NCBI GenBank assembly: GCA_900538705.1
Contig: UPZG01000002.1
Span: 62,001 to 126,000 of the forward strand
Reading direction: 5' to 3'
Length of the DNA stretch: 64,000 bases
Source of the DNA: an uncultured Porphyromonadaceae bacterium
GTDB lineage: Bacteria > Bacteroidota > Bacteroidia > Bacteroidales > Barnesiellaceae_A
Position numbers and translations under genes: made by a program. Position 1 is the first letter of the stretch. Each line of letters starts with the position of its first letter. Shown here piece after piece: positions 26,959 through 36,983 of the stretch. The notes under the pieces were generated by a model. It made no database searches. It was not told the origin of the DNA and saw only the letters and a program-made list of their open reading frames with translations.

Positions 26959-29424
26959 TTATAATGGATCTACATCGTAATATAATGTGAGGGTCTTGAA
27001 ACGGGTATCGTCGAGGCACTTCTCGTAAATACGTCTCAGTAACGACTTCACTTGAGCCATGGAAGCAGAGACTTCTATTTTAAGCATAATCTTACGAATA
27101 TACAACGACTGTATACGGGCTACAGGAGGATTATCGGGACCTATCACGCGGTGGTCAAATACCTGCCTCAACGTCGCAGCGTATCGCTGAGCCAAGGTAT
27201 CGAGAAGCGCCTCATCTTTGTGCTTCAAATATATGTATATAAGACGTGTATAAGGCGGATAGCCGAAAGCTTCGCGCTCGGCACACTGCCTGTCGTACAT
27301 ACCTTTATAATCGTGATGTATGACTTGTGCAATAACGGGATGTTCTGGCTGTGAGGTTTGCACTATAACGGTACCCGAACTTTTGCCTCTACCCGAACGG
27401 CCTGCCACTTGTGCCATCAACTGAAACGCCCGCTCGTGAGCCCGAAAATCGGGAAAGGCAAGCATTCCATCAGCATTGATAATACCTACAACACTTACAC
27501 GGTCAAAGTCGAGTCCTTTGGTAACCATCTGTGTACCGATAAGGATTTTGTTCCGCCCGGCGGCAAAATCGTCAATAATCTCTTGGTAGGCTGTGCGCGA
27601 ACGGGTGGTATCGGTATCCATACGAGCCACCTTGGTGTCGGGGAAAAGCCGCTCTACATCTTCTTCGATGCGCTCGGTACCATATCCATGTATCTCTATG
27701 GCAGTGCCGCCACAAACAGGACAAACACGAGGAATGTCGCAAGTATAACCGCAATAATGACACACCATCTTGTTGTCACGTTTGTGATAGGTAAGACTTA
27801 CATCACAATTGATACATTTAGGTATCCATGCGCAGTCGCGACACTCTATCATAGGGGCAAAACCACGCCTGTTCTGAAAAAGTATAACTTGCTCGTCGCT
27901 TTGCAGGGCAGCCTTTATCTTCTCTACCAATGGCAGTGAGAAACTACCCGACAACTGCTTCTTCTTTCGCTGCTCGCGCAAGTCGACAGTCTCGACAAGG
28001 GGTAATGGGTTGTCGGAATATCGGGTAAACAACTCAACCAAACCATACTTGCCGTTCAACGCATTGTAATAGCTCTCTATAGAAGGCGTAGCCGAACCTA
28101 AAAGGACCTTCGCTCCATGCATGTTTGCCAATACAATAGCAGCATTACGGGCATGATAGCGAGGGGCAGGATCGTACTGCTTATAACTGGTCTCGTGCTC
28201 CTCATCGACGATGACCAATGAGAGATCGTGGAAAGGCAAAAAGATAGACGAACGCACGCCCAAAACTACGCAAGGCCCGCGACTTGCCAAAAGTTTTTGC
28301 CATATCTCCACCCGCTCATTATCAGAAAAACGAGAATGATATATGACCAACTGCTCACCAAAGACACGTTGCAAACGCTCGGTCAGCTGGGTTGTAAGTG
28401 CAATTTCGGGCACAAGATAGAGTACCTGCCTTCTCTGTTTCAGCAAATTGTGTATGAGATGGATATATATTTCCGTCTTTCCGCTTGAAGTAACACCATG
28501 TAATAATGTAACAGCTTTCTCACGAAAAGCGGCATATATCTCGCAGAGGGCACGCTCTTGCTCGGTACTGAGTGAAGGTAGCGGCGAAAGGGTCTTCTGC
28601 CACACGGCGAAACGGCTCACTTCGCGCTTGTAAGTCTCCATGATACCTTTATTGACCAATCCGGCCAATACGGCGGTGGAAACGCCGGCTCTTTTCAACA
28701 GCCCGGCCCGCGACACTTCGATACACTTGCCCCGTTGCATAAAGTGCGAAAGGTCGATATAAGCAAGCAACAGTGTCTCTTGCTGCTTGGCACGCCCTAT
28801 CGCATCGAAGGCGGCACGCAGAGCATCGTCGTCGCCTTGGTTGAAGGTGAACCGTACACAAGTCTCGGTCTTGGGCTTATAGGCAGTACGTATCCTTTCA
28901 GAAACAAAAATAGCTCCGCGCTCTACCAGCCGACGTAGCACAGGAAGCGTATTGCGCAATCCTGTATATTTCTCTATCTCATGTACCGTGAGACGGCCTT
29001 GCGATGCAAGAGCAGCCACCAATAAAGCTTCCCTCTCGGTATAACGTTCGTCCGTATCGCCTTCATAATCGGGATTGGCTGTCAGTGAAGTCTCACTCTC
29101 CAACTTCAGTCCGGCAGGAAGTGCCGCCTTATATACATCACCTACCGAGCAGAGGTAATACTCGGCAATCCATTCCCAAAATCTGATTTGAGGATATAAC
29201 AGGATAGGCTGGTCGTCGAGCAACGTACTTATCTCCTTTACCTCATAACCCACAGGCTCTGTATCATGCAAGATGGCAACAATGGCCGTATAATACTTGG
29301 AACGACCAAACGGCACAACGACACGATGACCTTGCCGCAGTATACCCTGCATCTCGTCAGGGATACGATAGGTAAAATAGTTATGTAGAGGCAACGGTAA
29401 TATAACGTCGGCAAATCGGTTCAT
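26959..29424 (-). CDS. priA: Primosomal replication-restart helicase PriA
   Basis: About 821 residues from the ATG at 29424 (MNRFADVILPLPL), which is the usual position just before the N-terminal DNA-binding domain; the upstream in-frame ATG at 29442 would add six residues. Recognises forked DNA and reloads the replicative helicase. Seen: Walker A LHGVTSSGKTEIY, DEEH box VIVDEEHETSYKQYD, LLGSATPSIESY, and the zinc region with pairs CRDCAW, CINCDV, CHYCGY and CPVCGG (eight Cys). Helicase motifs V/VI include ILIGTQMVTKGLDFD and AQVAGRSGRG. Canonical promoter at 29454-29485. The SGNH hydrolase gene follows after 12 bases. Confidence 0.96.
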   Translation of the reverse strand: MNRFADVILPLPLHNYFTYRIPDEMQGILRQGHRVVVPFGRSKYYTAIVAILHDTEPVGYEVKEISTLLDDQPILLYPQIRFWEWIAEYYLCSVGDVYKAALPAGLKLESETSLTANPDYEGDTDERYTEREALLVAALASQGRLTVHEIEKYTGLRNTLPVLRRLVERGAIFVSERIRTAYKPKTETCVRFTFNQGDDDALRAAFDAIGRAKQQETLLLAYIDLSHFMQRGKCIEVSRAGLLKRAGVSTAVLAGLVNKGIMETYKREVSRFAVWQKTLSPLPSLSTEQERALCEIYAAFREKAVTLLHGVTSSGKTEIYIHLIHNLLKQRRQVLYLVPEIALTTQLTERLQRVFGEQLVIYHSRFSDNERVEIWQKLLASRGPCVVLGVRSSIFLPFHDLSLVIVDEEHETSYKQYDPAPRYHARNAAIVLANMHGAKVLLGSATPSIESYYNALNGKYGLVELFTRYSDNPLPLVETVDLREQRKKKQLSGSFSLPLVEKIKAALQSDEQVILFQNRRGFAPMIECRDCAWIPKCINCDVSLTYHKRDNKMVCHYCGYTCDIPRVCPVCGGTAIEIHGYGTERIEEDVERLFPDTKVARMDTDTTRSRTAYQEIIDDFAAGRNKILIGTQMVTKGLDFDRVSVVGIINADGMLAFPDFRAHERAFQLMAQVAGRSGRGKSSGTVIVQTSQPEHPVIAQVIHHDYKGMYDRQCAEREAFGYPPYTRLIYIYLKHKDEALLDTLAQRYAATLRQVFDHRVIGPDNPPVARIQSLYIRKIMLKIEVSASMAQVKSLLRRIYEKCLDDTRFKTLTLYYDVDPL

Positions 29425-29453
29425 CTTAAACAGAGAGTGCAATTACAATGATA

Positions 29454-29485
29454 CAAAGATAGCACATGCCAAGGGTAGAAGCAAA
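29454..29485 (-). promoter_or_regulatory. Canonical promoter for priA
   Basis: On the - strand: TTTG (complement of 29482-29485), 20 bases, then TAtcTTTG (complement of 29454-29461), placed about 30 bases before the priA ATG. Exact consensus match. Confidence 0.82.
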
Positions 29486-29719
29486 TGTATGACTTGAATT
29501 GTAATACGCAAGTCCCCTTTCATCACGAAATTTGAAAACGTGTAAATACCTGTTGTTTTTCTATTCTGATGTCAAAACGAACGTTTTTATCTGTTATCTC
29601 AATTTATTCACAGTTTTTACATATTCAAATAAAACAATGATTACAAGATGTTTATGAAATATATTTCAGCACACTAACCGATACTATAAAAAAATTTTCA
29701 TATAGTTGTGTAACTAATC

Positions 29720-29749
29720 ATTGTATAATCAATAAAAATTGTACCTTTG
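29720..29749 (+). promoter_or_regulatory. Promoter for the TolC-HlyD-ABC-2 operon
   Basis: ATTG (29720-29723), 18 bases, then TAccTTTG (29742-29749). The first box is one base off and spacing one short of ideal. Leader about 140 bases. Confidence 0.7.
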
Positions 29750-29894
29750 GCGCTCACAAACTCATCGTTTGCCACAGCAAATTTTTTGTACCAAAAATTC
29801 TTATGATAGTAGAGTACTGCAAAATGAAACATCATATAGTCTCTAATTAGTTAACTTAACAACTATTATATATTTAATTAATAGGTACATATTT

Positions 29895-31292
29895 ATGGTA
29901 AAAAGGTATTTTTGGAAGGTTTGGAGCATTGCCATAATTTACAGTCTGGCAGGGGGACTGTCGGGAGCAATGGCACAAGAACCTCTTACACTCGACTCCT
30001 GCCGAAACATGGCGCTTCGTAACAACAAATCGCTCTCGATTGCCGACGAAGTAGTAACACAGGCTACGTATGCTCGCAAAGCAGCCCGAGGCGCATATCT
30101 ACCCTCGATAGACTTCACAGGAGCATATATTTACAATCAGAAAGAGATACAATTAGTCGATGTAGATGCCATACGCTCTACCATAGGAGGATTAGGGTTT
30201 CCTGCATCGTTGGCATCGGCACTCATTCCCGACGACTTACTTGCATTTGATACGCACCACGTCGCCGTAGGTGCTGTAACACTTACACAACCTGTTTTTA
30301 TGGGTGGTAAAATAAAAGCACTCAACGACGTAGCAACCCACGCTGAAGAGCTGGCAGGCTCGCAACGTCGCTTAACCGAAGAGAAAGTCATCACATCGGT
30401 TGATGATGCCTACTGGTTGGTCGTATCGCTGGAGCAAAAAAGAGCCTTAGCCCAAAATTTTGTCACCTTGGTAGAAGTATTGCACAACAACATTGCTGCC
30501 ATGGTAGCCGAGGGGGTAGCCACCCGAAGCGATGAACTCTCGGTAAATGTTGCTCTTAATGAAGCTGAAATAGCTCTTGTAAAAGCCGAGAACGGACTAT
30601 CTCTATCGCGCATGGTATTGGCTCAACTGTGCGGAATGCCTTTAGACAGCAACTTCGTACTGCAAGATGCAATACCTCAAGACACAACAACAACCGATAC
30701 TCCCCTTCCCCTAATAGACATGGCAAGTGTATATGACCGCCGCGAAGAGATAAAAAGCCTCGGATACCTTACGCTTATGGCCGAAGCAAGACAACGCATG
30801 GTATTATCGTCTATGCTGCCATCGGTAGCCGTAGTTGGAGCATACACTTTCAACAAGCCTAACTTATACAAGGGATTCAAAACTGACATTGACGGAATGT
30901 TTCGCGTAGGTGTTGTCTTGCGAGTACCTATTTTCCACTGGGGGACAGATTTCTACCGTTACAAAGCCTCGCACAGCGCTACAGTAGTTACCCGTATAGA
31001 AACCGAGGCTGCCAAAGAACGCATAGAACTGCAAGTCAATCAGGCAACCTACCGCTACAGTGAAGCCATAAAAAGCTATAACATGACTTGTAAGAATAGC
31101 GAGAAAGCAACCGAAAACCTGCATAATGCACAAGTAGCATTCAGTGAAGGTGTATGCACAACAAGTGATGTTCTTGCCGCACAAGTGGCTTGGGAAAAGG
31201 CACAAACCGAAAAGATTGATGCCTACATAGCCGTACGAGTAAGCCGAGCCGCATTGGGAAGAGCCTTGGGAGAAACGCACTATGGAGAATGA
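29895..31292 (+). CDS. TolC-family outer-membrane efflux protein
   Basis: 465 residues with signal peptide (GGLSGAMA-QEPL). Outer-membrane channel of a tripartite exporter. The two TolC repeats are visible: each starts with a helix of the SCRNMALRNNKSLSIADE kind and long amphipathic helices follow; VTLTQPVFMGGKIKALND and VVLRVPIFHWGTDFYR mark equivalent strand/helix turns. First gene of a four-gene operon: the HlyD-like adaptor starts 23 bases downstream. Substrate unknown. Confidence 0.93.
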   Translation: MVKRYFWKVWSIAIIYSLAGGLSGAMAQEPLTLDSCRNMALRNNKSLSIADEVVTQATYARKAARGAYLPSIDFTGAYIYNQKEIQLVDVDAIRSTIGGLGFPASLASALIPDDLLAFDTHHVAVGAVTLTQPVFMGGKIKALNDVATHAEELAGSQRRLTEEKVITSVDDAYWLVVSLEQKRALAQNFVTLVEVLHNNIAAMVAEGVATRSDELSVNVALNEAEIALVKAENGLSLSRMVLAQLCGMPLDSNFVLQDAIPQDTTTTDTPLPLIDMASVYDRREEIKSLGYLTLMAEARQRMVLSSMLPSVAVVGAYTFNKPNLYKGFKTDIDGMFRVGVVLRVPIFHWGTDFYRYKASHSATVVTRIETEAAKERIELQVNQATYRYSEAIKSYNMTCKNSEKATENLHNAQVAFSEGVCTTSDVLAAQVAWEKAQTEKIDAYIAVRVSRAALGRALGETHYGE

Positions 31293-31315
31293 ATAAAAAA
31301 GCATAAACTACAGAT

Positions 31316-32314
31316 ATGGAAAAGAAGAAAAAAAGAAACAGCTTGACTATAGGACTGATAGCACTTGTTTCACTATTTATTATTGTTTCGCTCGCAGGCC
31401 TATTTCTGCTACAACCGGCACCCGAGATAATACAAGGGCAAGTAGAAGCCACACAAATACGTATTTCGGGCAAACTTCCGGGCAGAGTAGCCGAGATTAT
31501 GGTAGAGGAAGGCGAATCGGTAGAAGCCGGCGACACTCTGATACATATATATTCGTCGATGGCCGAAGCCCAACTATTTTCTGCCAATGCATTGCGCGCT
31601 GCCGCAACAGCAGAAAACAGCAAGGTTGATGCCGGTACACGCAGCGAAATGGTACGCATGTCACATGACATGCTGCTACAGTCGCAAGCAGCCCTCGATA
31701 TTGCACATAAAACCTACACCCGCATGCAATCGCTCTATGAAAAGGGAGTTGTATCGGAACAGAAACGTGATGAAGCAGAAGCTGCATATCTTATGGCACA
31801 GGCAGCCGCGAGTGCTGCGCAATCGCAATATGACATGGCCGTAAAGGGTGCCCGCGAAGAAGATCGCCGGGCTTCGGCTGCTATGCTCGAGGCTGCCGAC
31901 GGAGGGGTGGCAGAGATAGAAGCTTTGCTCGAAGATTCGTACCTGACAGCCCCGTGTGCCGGTGTGGTGAGTGAGATATTTCCTTACGTAGGCGAATTGG
32001 TAAGCATAGGGGCTCCAGTAATGAACCTGACGAAAAAGGACGACATGTGGGTCTCTTTCAATGTACGCGAAGAGTTATTGCAAGCATTTCCTGTAGGAGG
32101 GCAAATACAAGCCTCTATTCCTGCCCTTGGTAATAAGAAGGTAGTCCTACAAGTTTTCCACGTAAAGGATATGGGTTCTTATGCCGTATGGCGAGCTACA
32201 AAAGTAACTGGCGAATATGACGCCAAAACCTTCAACGTGAAGGCACGACCGTTGTCACCGATACAAGGCCTGCATCCTGGCATGTCGGTTTTAATGGAAG
32301 AAACAAGACAATGA
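31316..32314 (+). CDS. HlyD-family periplasmic adaptor protein
   Basis: 332 residues with one N-terminal membrane helix (LTIGLIALVSLFIIVSLAGL). The split lipoyl/barrel-sandwich domain is seen in GKLPGRVAEIMVEEGESVEA and SYLTAPCAGVVSEIFPYVGE, with a long Ala-rich coiled-coil hairpin between (about 80-200), then a beta-barrel region including SFNVREELLQAFPVG. Links the inner-membrane permeases to the TolC-like channel. Its stop overlaps the first permease start by four bases (ATGA type), so translation is coupled. Confidence 0.94.
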   Translation: MEKKKKRNSLTIGLIALVSLFIIVSLAGLFLLQPAPEIIQGQVEATQIRISGKLPGRVAEIMVEEGESVEAGDTLIHIYSSMAEAQLFSANALRAAATAENSKVDAGTRSEMVRMSHDMLLQSQAALDIAHKTYTRMQSLYEKGVVSEQKRDEAEAAYLMAQAAASAAQSQYDMAVKGAREEDRRASAAMLEAADGGVAEIEALLEDSYLTAPCAGVVSEIFPYVGELVSIGAPVMNLTKKDDMWVSFNVREELLQAFPVGGQIQASIPALGNKKVVLQVFHVKDMGSYAVWRATKVTGEYDAKTFNVKARPLSPIQGLHPGMSVLMEETRQ

Positions 32315-33492
32315 AAACAATCCAATCGCAAAGCCGGGCTCTATGGTGTACGATGTGGCGCGAATTGTGCCGTATTGTCTCTTCGCCGGTATGCCTCATC
32401 TGTATGATAGGCATGCCGCTCTTTGCATTTCTGTTTTTCCTCACTATGATGAACAACGGCCTGCCCGAAAAGCTGCCAGTGGCGGTAGTCGATTTAGACA
32501 ACAGCAACCTATCGCACGACTTCGTAAGGCAACTGGCCTCGCAACAGCAATTACGCATAGAAAACGAGCCTATGAGTTTCTCAGAGGCTCGCGATGCAAT
32601 GCAACGCAATGAGATTTTCGGGTTTCTTGTGATTCCATCACGTTTTGAAGAGCTGACAATGGCTGCTCGTCAGCCAGAAATATCTTTCTACACCAACAAT
32701 GCCTATTTCATACCGGGCTCACTGCTGTACAAAAGTTTCAAAACGCTGTCGGTACTTGCATCGGGAGAGGCTGTCGGTCATGTGCTCACAGCAGCAGGCA
32801 TACCAGAGGCCAACATAAAGTCTCTGTTATTACCTATCAATGCCGAAATACACCCCATAGGCAATCCATGGCTCAACTACTCGATATACCTCAATAATTC
32901 GTTTATTCCGGCCACTTTACAGCTGATGGTACTCATGGTAACAATATACAGCATAGGAATAGAGATAAAACACGGCACCTCGCGTCGCTGGATGCGTACT
33001 TCCGAGAACTCTATTGTGATAGCCATGACGGGGAAACTACTGCCACAAACATGCATCTTTACAGCAATAGGTGTACTGGGACAATCAGTGTTATACGGTT
33101 TTCTGCACTTTCCATTACATTGCCCTACATGGCACATGATATTTGCCATGTTGCTGCTCATCATAGCCACCCAAGGGTTGGCCGTTATCTTACTAAGCTT
33201 TGCGCCCTCTCTTCGTGTAGGCTTTAGTGCCGGGGCTGTGATAGGTATATTATCATTCTCCCTGGGTGGTTTTTCTTTTCCGGTATCATCTATGTACGCT
33301 CCTTTGGGCATGCTCTCTTGCCTGTTACCCGTGCGACACTACTTTCTGATTTATATTTCTCAAGCACTCAACGGGTATCCGCTCTATTACTGCCGCTGGC
33401 ATTATGTTGCATTAATCGGTTTTGCCGTAGCATCGTTGATTTTGCTGGGACGACTGAAAAAAGCACTGCTCAATCCCCAATATGAACCTTGA
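32311..33492 (+). CDS. ABC-2 type permease subunit 1
   Basis: 393 residues. ABC-2 permease of the YhiI/YbhR-like export group: one N-terminal membrane helix (ICMIGMPLFAFLFFLTMM), a large periplasmic domain that begins LPVAVVDLDNSNLSHDFVRQ, and five further membrane helices in the C-terminal half (LQLMVLMVTIYSIGIEI, then IFAMLLLIIATQGLAVILL and others). Overlaps the adaptor gene; the second permease starts 12 bases downstream. The two permeases probably form a heterodimer. No nucleotide-binding subunit is encoded beside them. Confidence 0.92.
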   Translation: MKTIQSQSRALWCTMWRELCRIVSSPVCLICMIGMPLFAFLFFLTMMNNGLPEKLPVAVVDLDNSNLSHDFVRQLASQQQLRIENEPMSFSEARDAMQRNEIFGFLVIPSRFEELTMAARQPEISFYTNNAYFIPGSLLYKSFKTLSVLASGEAVGHVLTAAGIPEANIKSLLLPINAEIHPIGNPWLNYSIYLNNSFIPATLQLMVLMVTIYSIGIEIKHGTSRRWMRTSENSIVIAMTGKLLPQTCIFTAIGVLGQSVLYGFLHFPLHCPTWHMIFAMLLLIIATQGLAVILLSFAPSLRVGFSAGAVIGILSFSLGGFSFPVSSMYAPLGMLSCLLPVRHYFLIYISQALNGYPLYYCRWHYVALIGFAVASLILLGRLKKALLNPQYEP

Positions 33493-33504
33493 AAATTTAC
33501 GAAA

Positions 33505-34752
33505 ATGAAATTACAGAAGAAAATAGTACCGCAGTTGCGACGCTCATGTGCCGACATCAGCTATATCTGGCGCAAAGAGTATAAGATGGTATTCGGCGAT
33601 ACTGGTGTTCTCGTATTCTTCTTTTTGCTTACCTTGGCATATCCGCTCCTCTACGCAGCCATATACAATCCCGAGGTGGTTCGCGACGTACCAATGGTAG
33701 TTGTAGACGACAGCCGTTGTGCATTGAGTCGCCACTTGGTACGCGCCCTCGACGCTTCGCCCAACGTACAAGTGATATCATATTGTGCCAATATGGCCGA
33801 AGCCCGTCAAATGATGATGAAAGGGACATGCTATGGTATACTATATATACCACAGGAGTTTGACAAATCAATAGTCCGAGGCCAACAAGGCGTAGTGGAA
33901 TTTTATTCAGACATGAGCCTGCTCATCTACTACAAAAACTTTCTCATGGCACTCACCGACGTTACCATGGAATTAGGCAAAGAAATACGTGCCAAATCCT
34001 TACCCATAGGCGTATCGCAATCACTTACCGATATAGCCAGCAATCCCATTCCCTACGGCTCGGTAGCAATGTACAATCCCGAGTCGGGATTTGCATCGTT
34101 TCTCATTCCGGCGGTAATAGTACTTGTATTACAGCAGAGCATCATTCTGGGTTTAGGAATGCTGGCCGGCGGTATCAAAGAGGAGAATACGTTACACCTT
34201 TATTACGACGGACGCGAACATGTACACAATAGCGTAGTACACCTCATTGTAGGTAAAGCTTTGTGCTACGGCAGCCTGTATATATTCAACATTGTTTATC
34301 TGTTTCATTTTATTCCCTGGCTTTTCGGATATCCGCGATTGGGCAATCCATGGGAGATATATATTTTTACCATACCGCTATTATTCTCATCTATATTCCT
34401 GGGGATGACCCTTTCGGGATTGGTACGTGAACGAGAAGCTTCGTTTTTACTGTTCGTCTTCACATCGGTCGTTTTCATCTTCCTCTCAGGCATCGTGTGG
34501 CCACGATATGCCATGCCAGTAGCTTGGCGGTGGCTGGGCTCATTGATACCATCGACCTGGGGCGTTGAGGGCTTTGTACAAATGAACACTACAGGGGCTT
34601 CTTTACGACAAGTCGCACGTCCCTATGTTGCCTTATGGATTCTGACTGCAGTCTATTTCATTACAGCATATGCAACCTACCGTCACTGGATTTCGAGAGA
34701 CAAAGAACTTGGAAATAGAGGAGTAATGGATGCTTTATATGAAGAAGAATGA
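33505..34752 (+). CDS. ABC-2 type permease subunit 2
   Basis: 415 residues with the same layout as subunit 1: N-terminal helix (VLVFFFLLTLAYPLLYAAIY), periplasmic domain starting DVPMVVVDDSRCALSRHLVR, and a C-terminal membrane bundle with IIFLGMTLSGLV-type segments and FIFLSGIVWPRYAMP, a typical ABC-2 motif region. Ends the export operon. Paired use with subunit 1 is inferred from adjacency and similar architecture. Confidence 0.92.
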   Translation: MKLQKKIVPQLRRSCADISYIWRKEYKMVFGDTGVLVFFFLLTLAYPLLYAAIYNPEVVRDVPMVVVDDSRCALSRHLVRALDASPNVQVISYCANMAEARQMMMKGTCYGILYIPQEFDKSIVRGQQGVVEFYSDMSLLIYYKNFLMALTDVTMELGKEIRAKSLPIGVSQSLTDIASNPIPYGSVAMYNPESGFASFLIPAVIVLVLQQSIILGLGMLAGGIKEENTLHLYYDGREHVHNSVVHLIVGKALCYGSLYIFNIVYLFHFIPWLFGYPRLGNPWEIYIFTIPLLFSSIFLGMTLSGLVREREASFLLFVFTSVVFIFLSGIVWPRYAMPVAWRWLGSLIPSTWGVEGFVQMNTTGASLRQVARPYVALWILTAVYFITAYATYRHWISRDKELGNRGVMDALYEEE

Positions 34753-34853
34753 ACGCTCTGTATCACTGCAAACTATATAAAGAGATGTATGTATTATACA
34801 AAATTCTTGGCTTATAAATGAGAGTATTCTTACAGCGTAAAAATGTAAATATT

Positions 34854-34884
34854 TTTGCAGAATTATCAACTTTTACTACATTTG
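34854..34884 (+). promoter_or_regulatory. Canonical promoter for the secreted nuclease pair
   Basis: TTTG (34854-34857), 19 bases, then TAcaTTTG (34877-34884); nuclease ATG 35 bases downstream. Exact consensus match. Confidence 0.84.
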
Positions 34885-34918
34885 TAACCTTTTCATTTTA
34901 TCAAAAACAGTAAATACG

Positions 34919-36967
34919 ATGGACAGAAAGAGGTTCTATTTAATAGGTATTGCGCTTATATCCAGTGCATTCCTTTCAATTGCCGAGGTCCCTGCAGGAT
35001 ACTATGACTCTGCAGTTGGCAAAAGCGGCAACGCCTTGCAAGAGGCACTCTCAGACCTTATTGGAGATAAGGAACTGGGGTATGATAATCTATGGGAAGC
35101 ATACCGCACAACCGACCGCCGCGACGACGGTAAAGTATGGGACATGTATTCGTCGACTACCGATTTCGTTTTCGGCTCTGACCAATGTGGCAGTTATTCG
35201 CGCGAGGGTGATTGTTACAATCGCGAGCACTCAGTTCCCAAAAGCTGGCTGGGTGGACGTAAATATTCCGATGCACACGTGGTAGTTCCTACCGACGGAT
35301 ATGTCAACAATCGCCGAAGCAATATGCCTTTTGGTGAGGTTAGCTCTACAAGCTACGTTTCCAACGGCAGCTTTTCACGAGTAGGGACATGTGCCGTAGC
35401 CGGCTTCTCGGGCACAGTTTTTGAACCTGCCGATGAGTATAAAGGCGATTTTGCCCGTATCTATTTTTACATGGCAACACGTTATACTACAGCCTGCGGA
35501 GGCTGGAGCGGCGAAGGAGCTTCGGTATTCAGCGGTTCTTTTCCTTACCTCAAAGATTGGACACGCGAAATGATGCTGCGTTGGCATCAGGAAGACCCTG
35601 TAAGTGAAAAGGAGATAAACCGCAACGAGGCTGTATACCAATTGCAAGGCAACCGTAACCCATTTATAGACTATCCGGAATTGGTCGACTTAATCTTCGG
35701 CGATCAAACATCAACTCCCTTCACTCCGGGTGCAACAGCCTTTATAGAATCGCCAGCTTCAGGCAGTACAGTAGAAGTAGGCACAGCCATATTGGGTACA
35801 CAACAATCGTCTGTTTCAAAAAACATTTCCATAAAAGGCCATAACCTATCGGGCAACATATCCTTGTCGCTCTCGGGGACAAATGCTTCATATTTTGCTC
35901 TGTCTCAAAACTCGGCCGACGGCGAAGCTATCAACAACGGTATCTCGATAGTTGTGACTTATACACCTACAGCTGTTGGCACACATACCGCTACGCTTGT
36001 ATTGTCGGGCGGAGGATTGACGGCCTCACACAATATACACCTATCGGGTACGGCTCGAGAAGGATTTGCAGCTCTTGCCGCCACAGAGGTAACCGAGAAC
36101 TCATTTACGGCTCTATGGTCGGCTCATTCGCAGGCAACCGATTATGAATTATCGGTATGGCACGTTGACGGCAACGCCACAGCAGAGGAGCAGGTGCTTG
36201 TAGATGTTACATTCTCGTCGGCTCCCGACTGGGAAACAACTGGCTTCACGGCTATAGAAAACGGGAGTTTACGTTTGGCATCGGGTAGCAATGACGGTTC
36301 TATAACTACTCCAACTCTCGACCTATCTGGTACGCCTGCAACAGTTACAGTAACATGCTCTCCATACAGAACCAGTGACAACTCACATCTTTATATATCG
36401 GTAGACGGTTCACAAGTAGCCGATGTAGATTGCTCAGCCGAAGGAGTGACCGAAACCATCACATTGCCTGTAGCTACCACCTCGTCGACAGTAACATTCC
36501 TTGCCAAAAAAGGAGCTCGCGTATATCTGCAACATGTAGTCATCAAAAAGGGTGGCGGTGCAACGTTGGAGCTTGTCGAAGGTTATCCGCTCCATGTAGG
36601 AAATGTATTGCAACACAAAGTGACGGGACTGAACGAACAACAAGAGTATCGTTACAGCGTAACGGCATACAACGACGAAACGAAACTAGATGAATCGAAC
36701 GTCGTAGAGGTAAGCACCTCTCAAGCGACAACAGAGAAGCTTGTCATGCCCGATGGCTTGTATGTATATGCCTACGGCGATAAGATATACGTAGATGGCG
36801 CCCCGGCTGATGCACGCCTCTATTATTATAGTGTAGATGGCCGTTTGTGCGGAATGCGTACTTTACATGCACAACGCGAAAGCGTAATGCCTGCAAAGAA
36901 AGGGATCTACATTGTACAAATTGTTACGTCGAGCGGCAGCTTTGCCACACGTGTAATGATACACTAA
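34919..36967 (+). CDS. Secreted endonuclease I family protein with T9SS tail
   Basis: 682 residues. The signal peptide (IGIALISSAFLSIA-EV) is followed by an EndA/NucM-type nuclease domain (about 25-265): the catalytic His lies in NREHSVPKSW, and the DAHVVVPTDGYVNNRRSNMP segment plus FGEV complete the family motif. Paired downstream strings EPADEYKGDFARIYFYMATR and NRNPFIDYPELV are also typical. A beta-sandwich, an FN3-like region and a type A T9SS sorting tail (LYYYSVDGRLCG, then KGIYIVQIV) follow. Expected action: non-specific DNA cleavage outside the cell, for nutrient or nucleotide acquisition or escape from DNA nets. The next nuclease gene starts 16 bases after its stop. Confidence 0.93.
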   Translation: MDRKRFYLIGIALISSAFLSIAEVPAGYYDSAVGKSGNALQEALSDLIGDKELGYDNLWEAYRTTDRRDDGKVWDMYSSTTDFVFGSDQCGSYSREGDCYNREHSVPKSWLGGRKYSDAHVVVPTDGYVNNRRSNMPFGEVSSTSYVSNGSFSRVGTCAVAGFSGTVFEPADEYKGDFARIYFYMATRYTTACGGWSGEGASVFSGSFPYLKDWTREMMLRWHQEDPVSEKEINRNEAVYQLQGNRNPFIDYPELVDLIFGDQTSTPFTPGATAFIESPASGSTVEVGTAILGTQQSSVSKNISIKGHNLSGNISLSLSGTNASYFALSQNSADGEAINNGISIVVTYTPTAVGTHTATLVLSGGGLTASHNIHLSGTAREGFAALAATEVTENSFTALWSAHSQATDYELSVWHVDGNATAEEQVLVDVTFSSAPDWETTGFTAIENGSLRLASGSNDGSITTPTLDLSGTPATVTVTCSPYRTSDNSHLYISVDGSQVADVDCSAEGVTETITLPVATTSSTVTFLAKKGARVYLQHVVIKKGGGATLELVEGYPLHVGNVLQHKVTGLNEQQEYRYSVTAYNDETKLDESNVVEVSTSQATTEKLVMPDGLYVYAYGDKIYVDGAPADARLYYYSVDGRLCGMRTLHAQRESVMPAKKGIYIVQIVTSSGSFATRVMIH

Positions 36968-36983
36968 AAATACCTGATTGACT

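Larger units (their letters stand above)
29443..29894. other. Divergent intergenic region between priA and the export operon
   Basis: 452 AT-rich bases carrying one promoter for each direction (separate entries). Between them lies sequence with no visible gene. The + strand leader from 29749 to the ATG at 29895 is about 135-145 bases and shows no clear riboswitch-like fold by eye. Confidence 0.6.
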
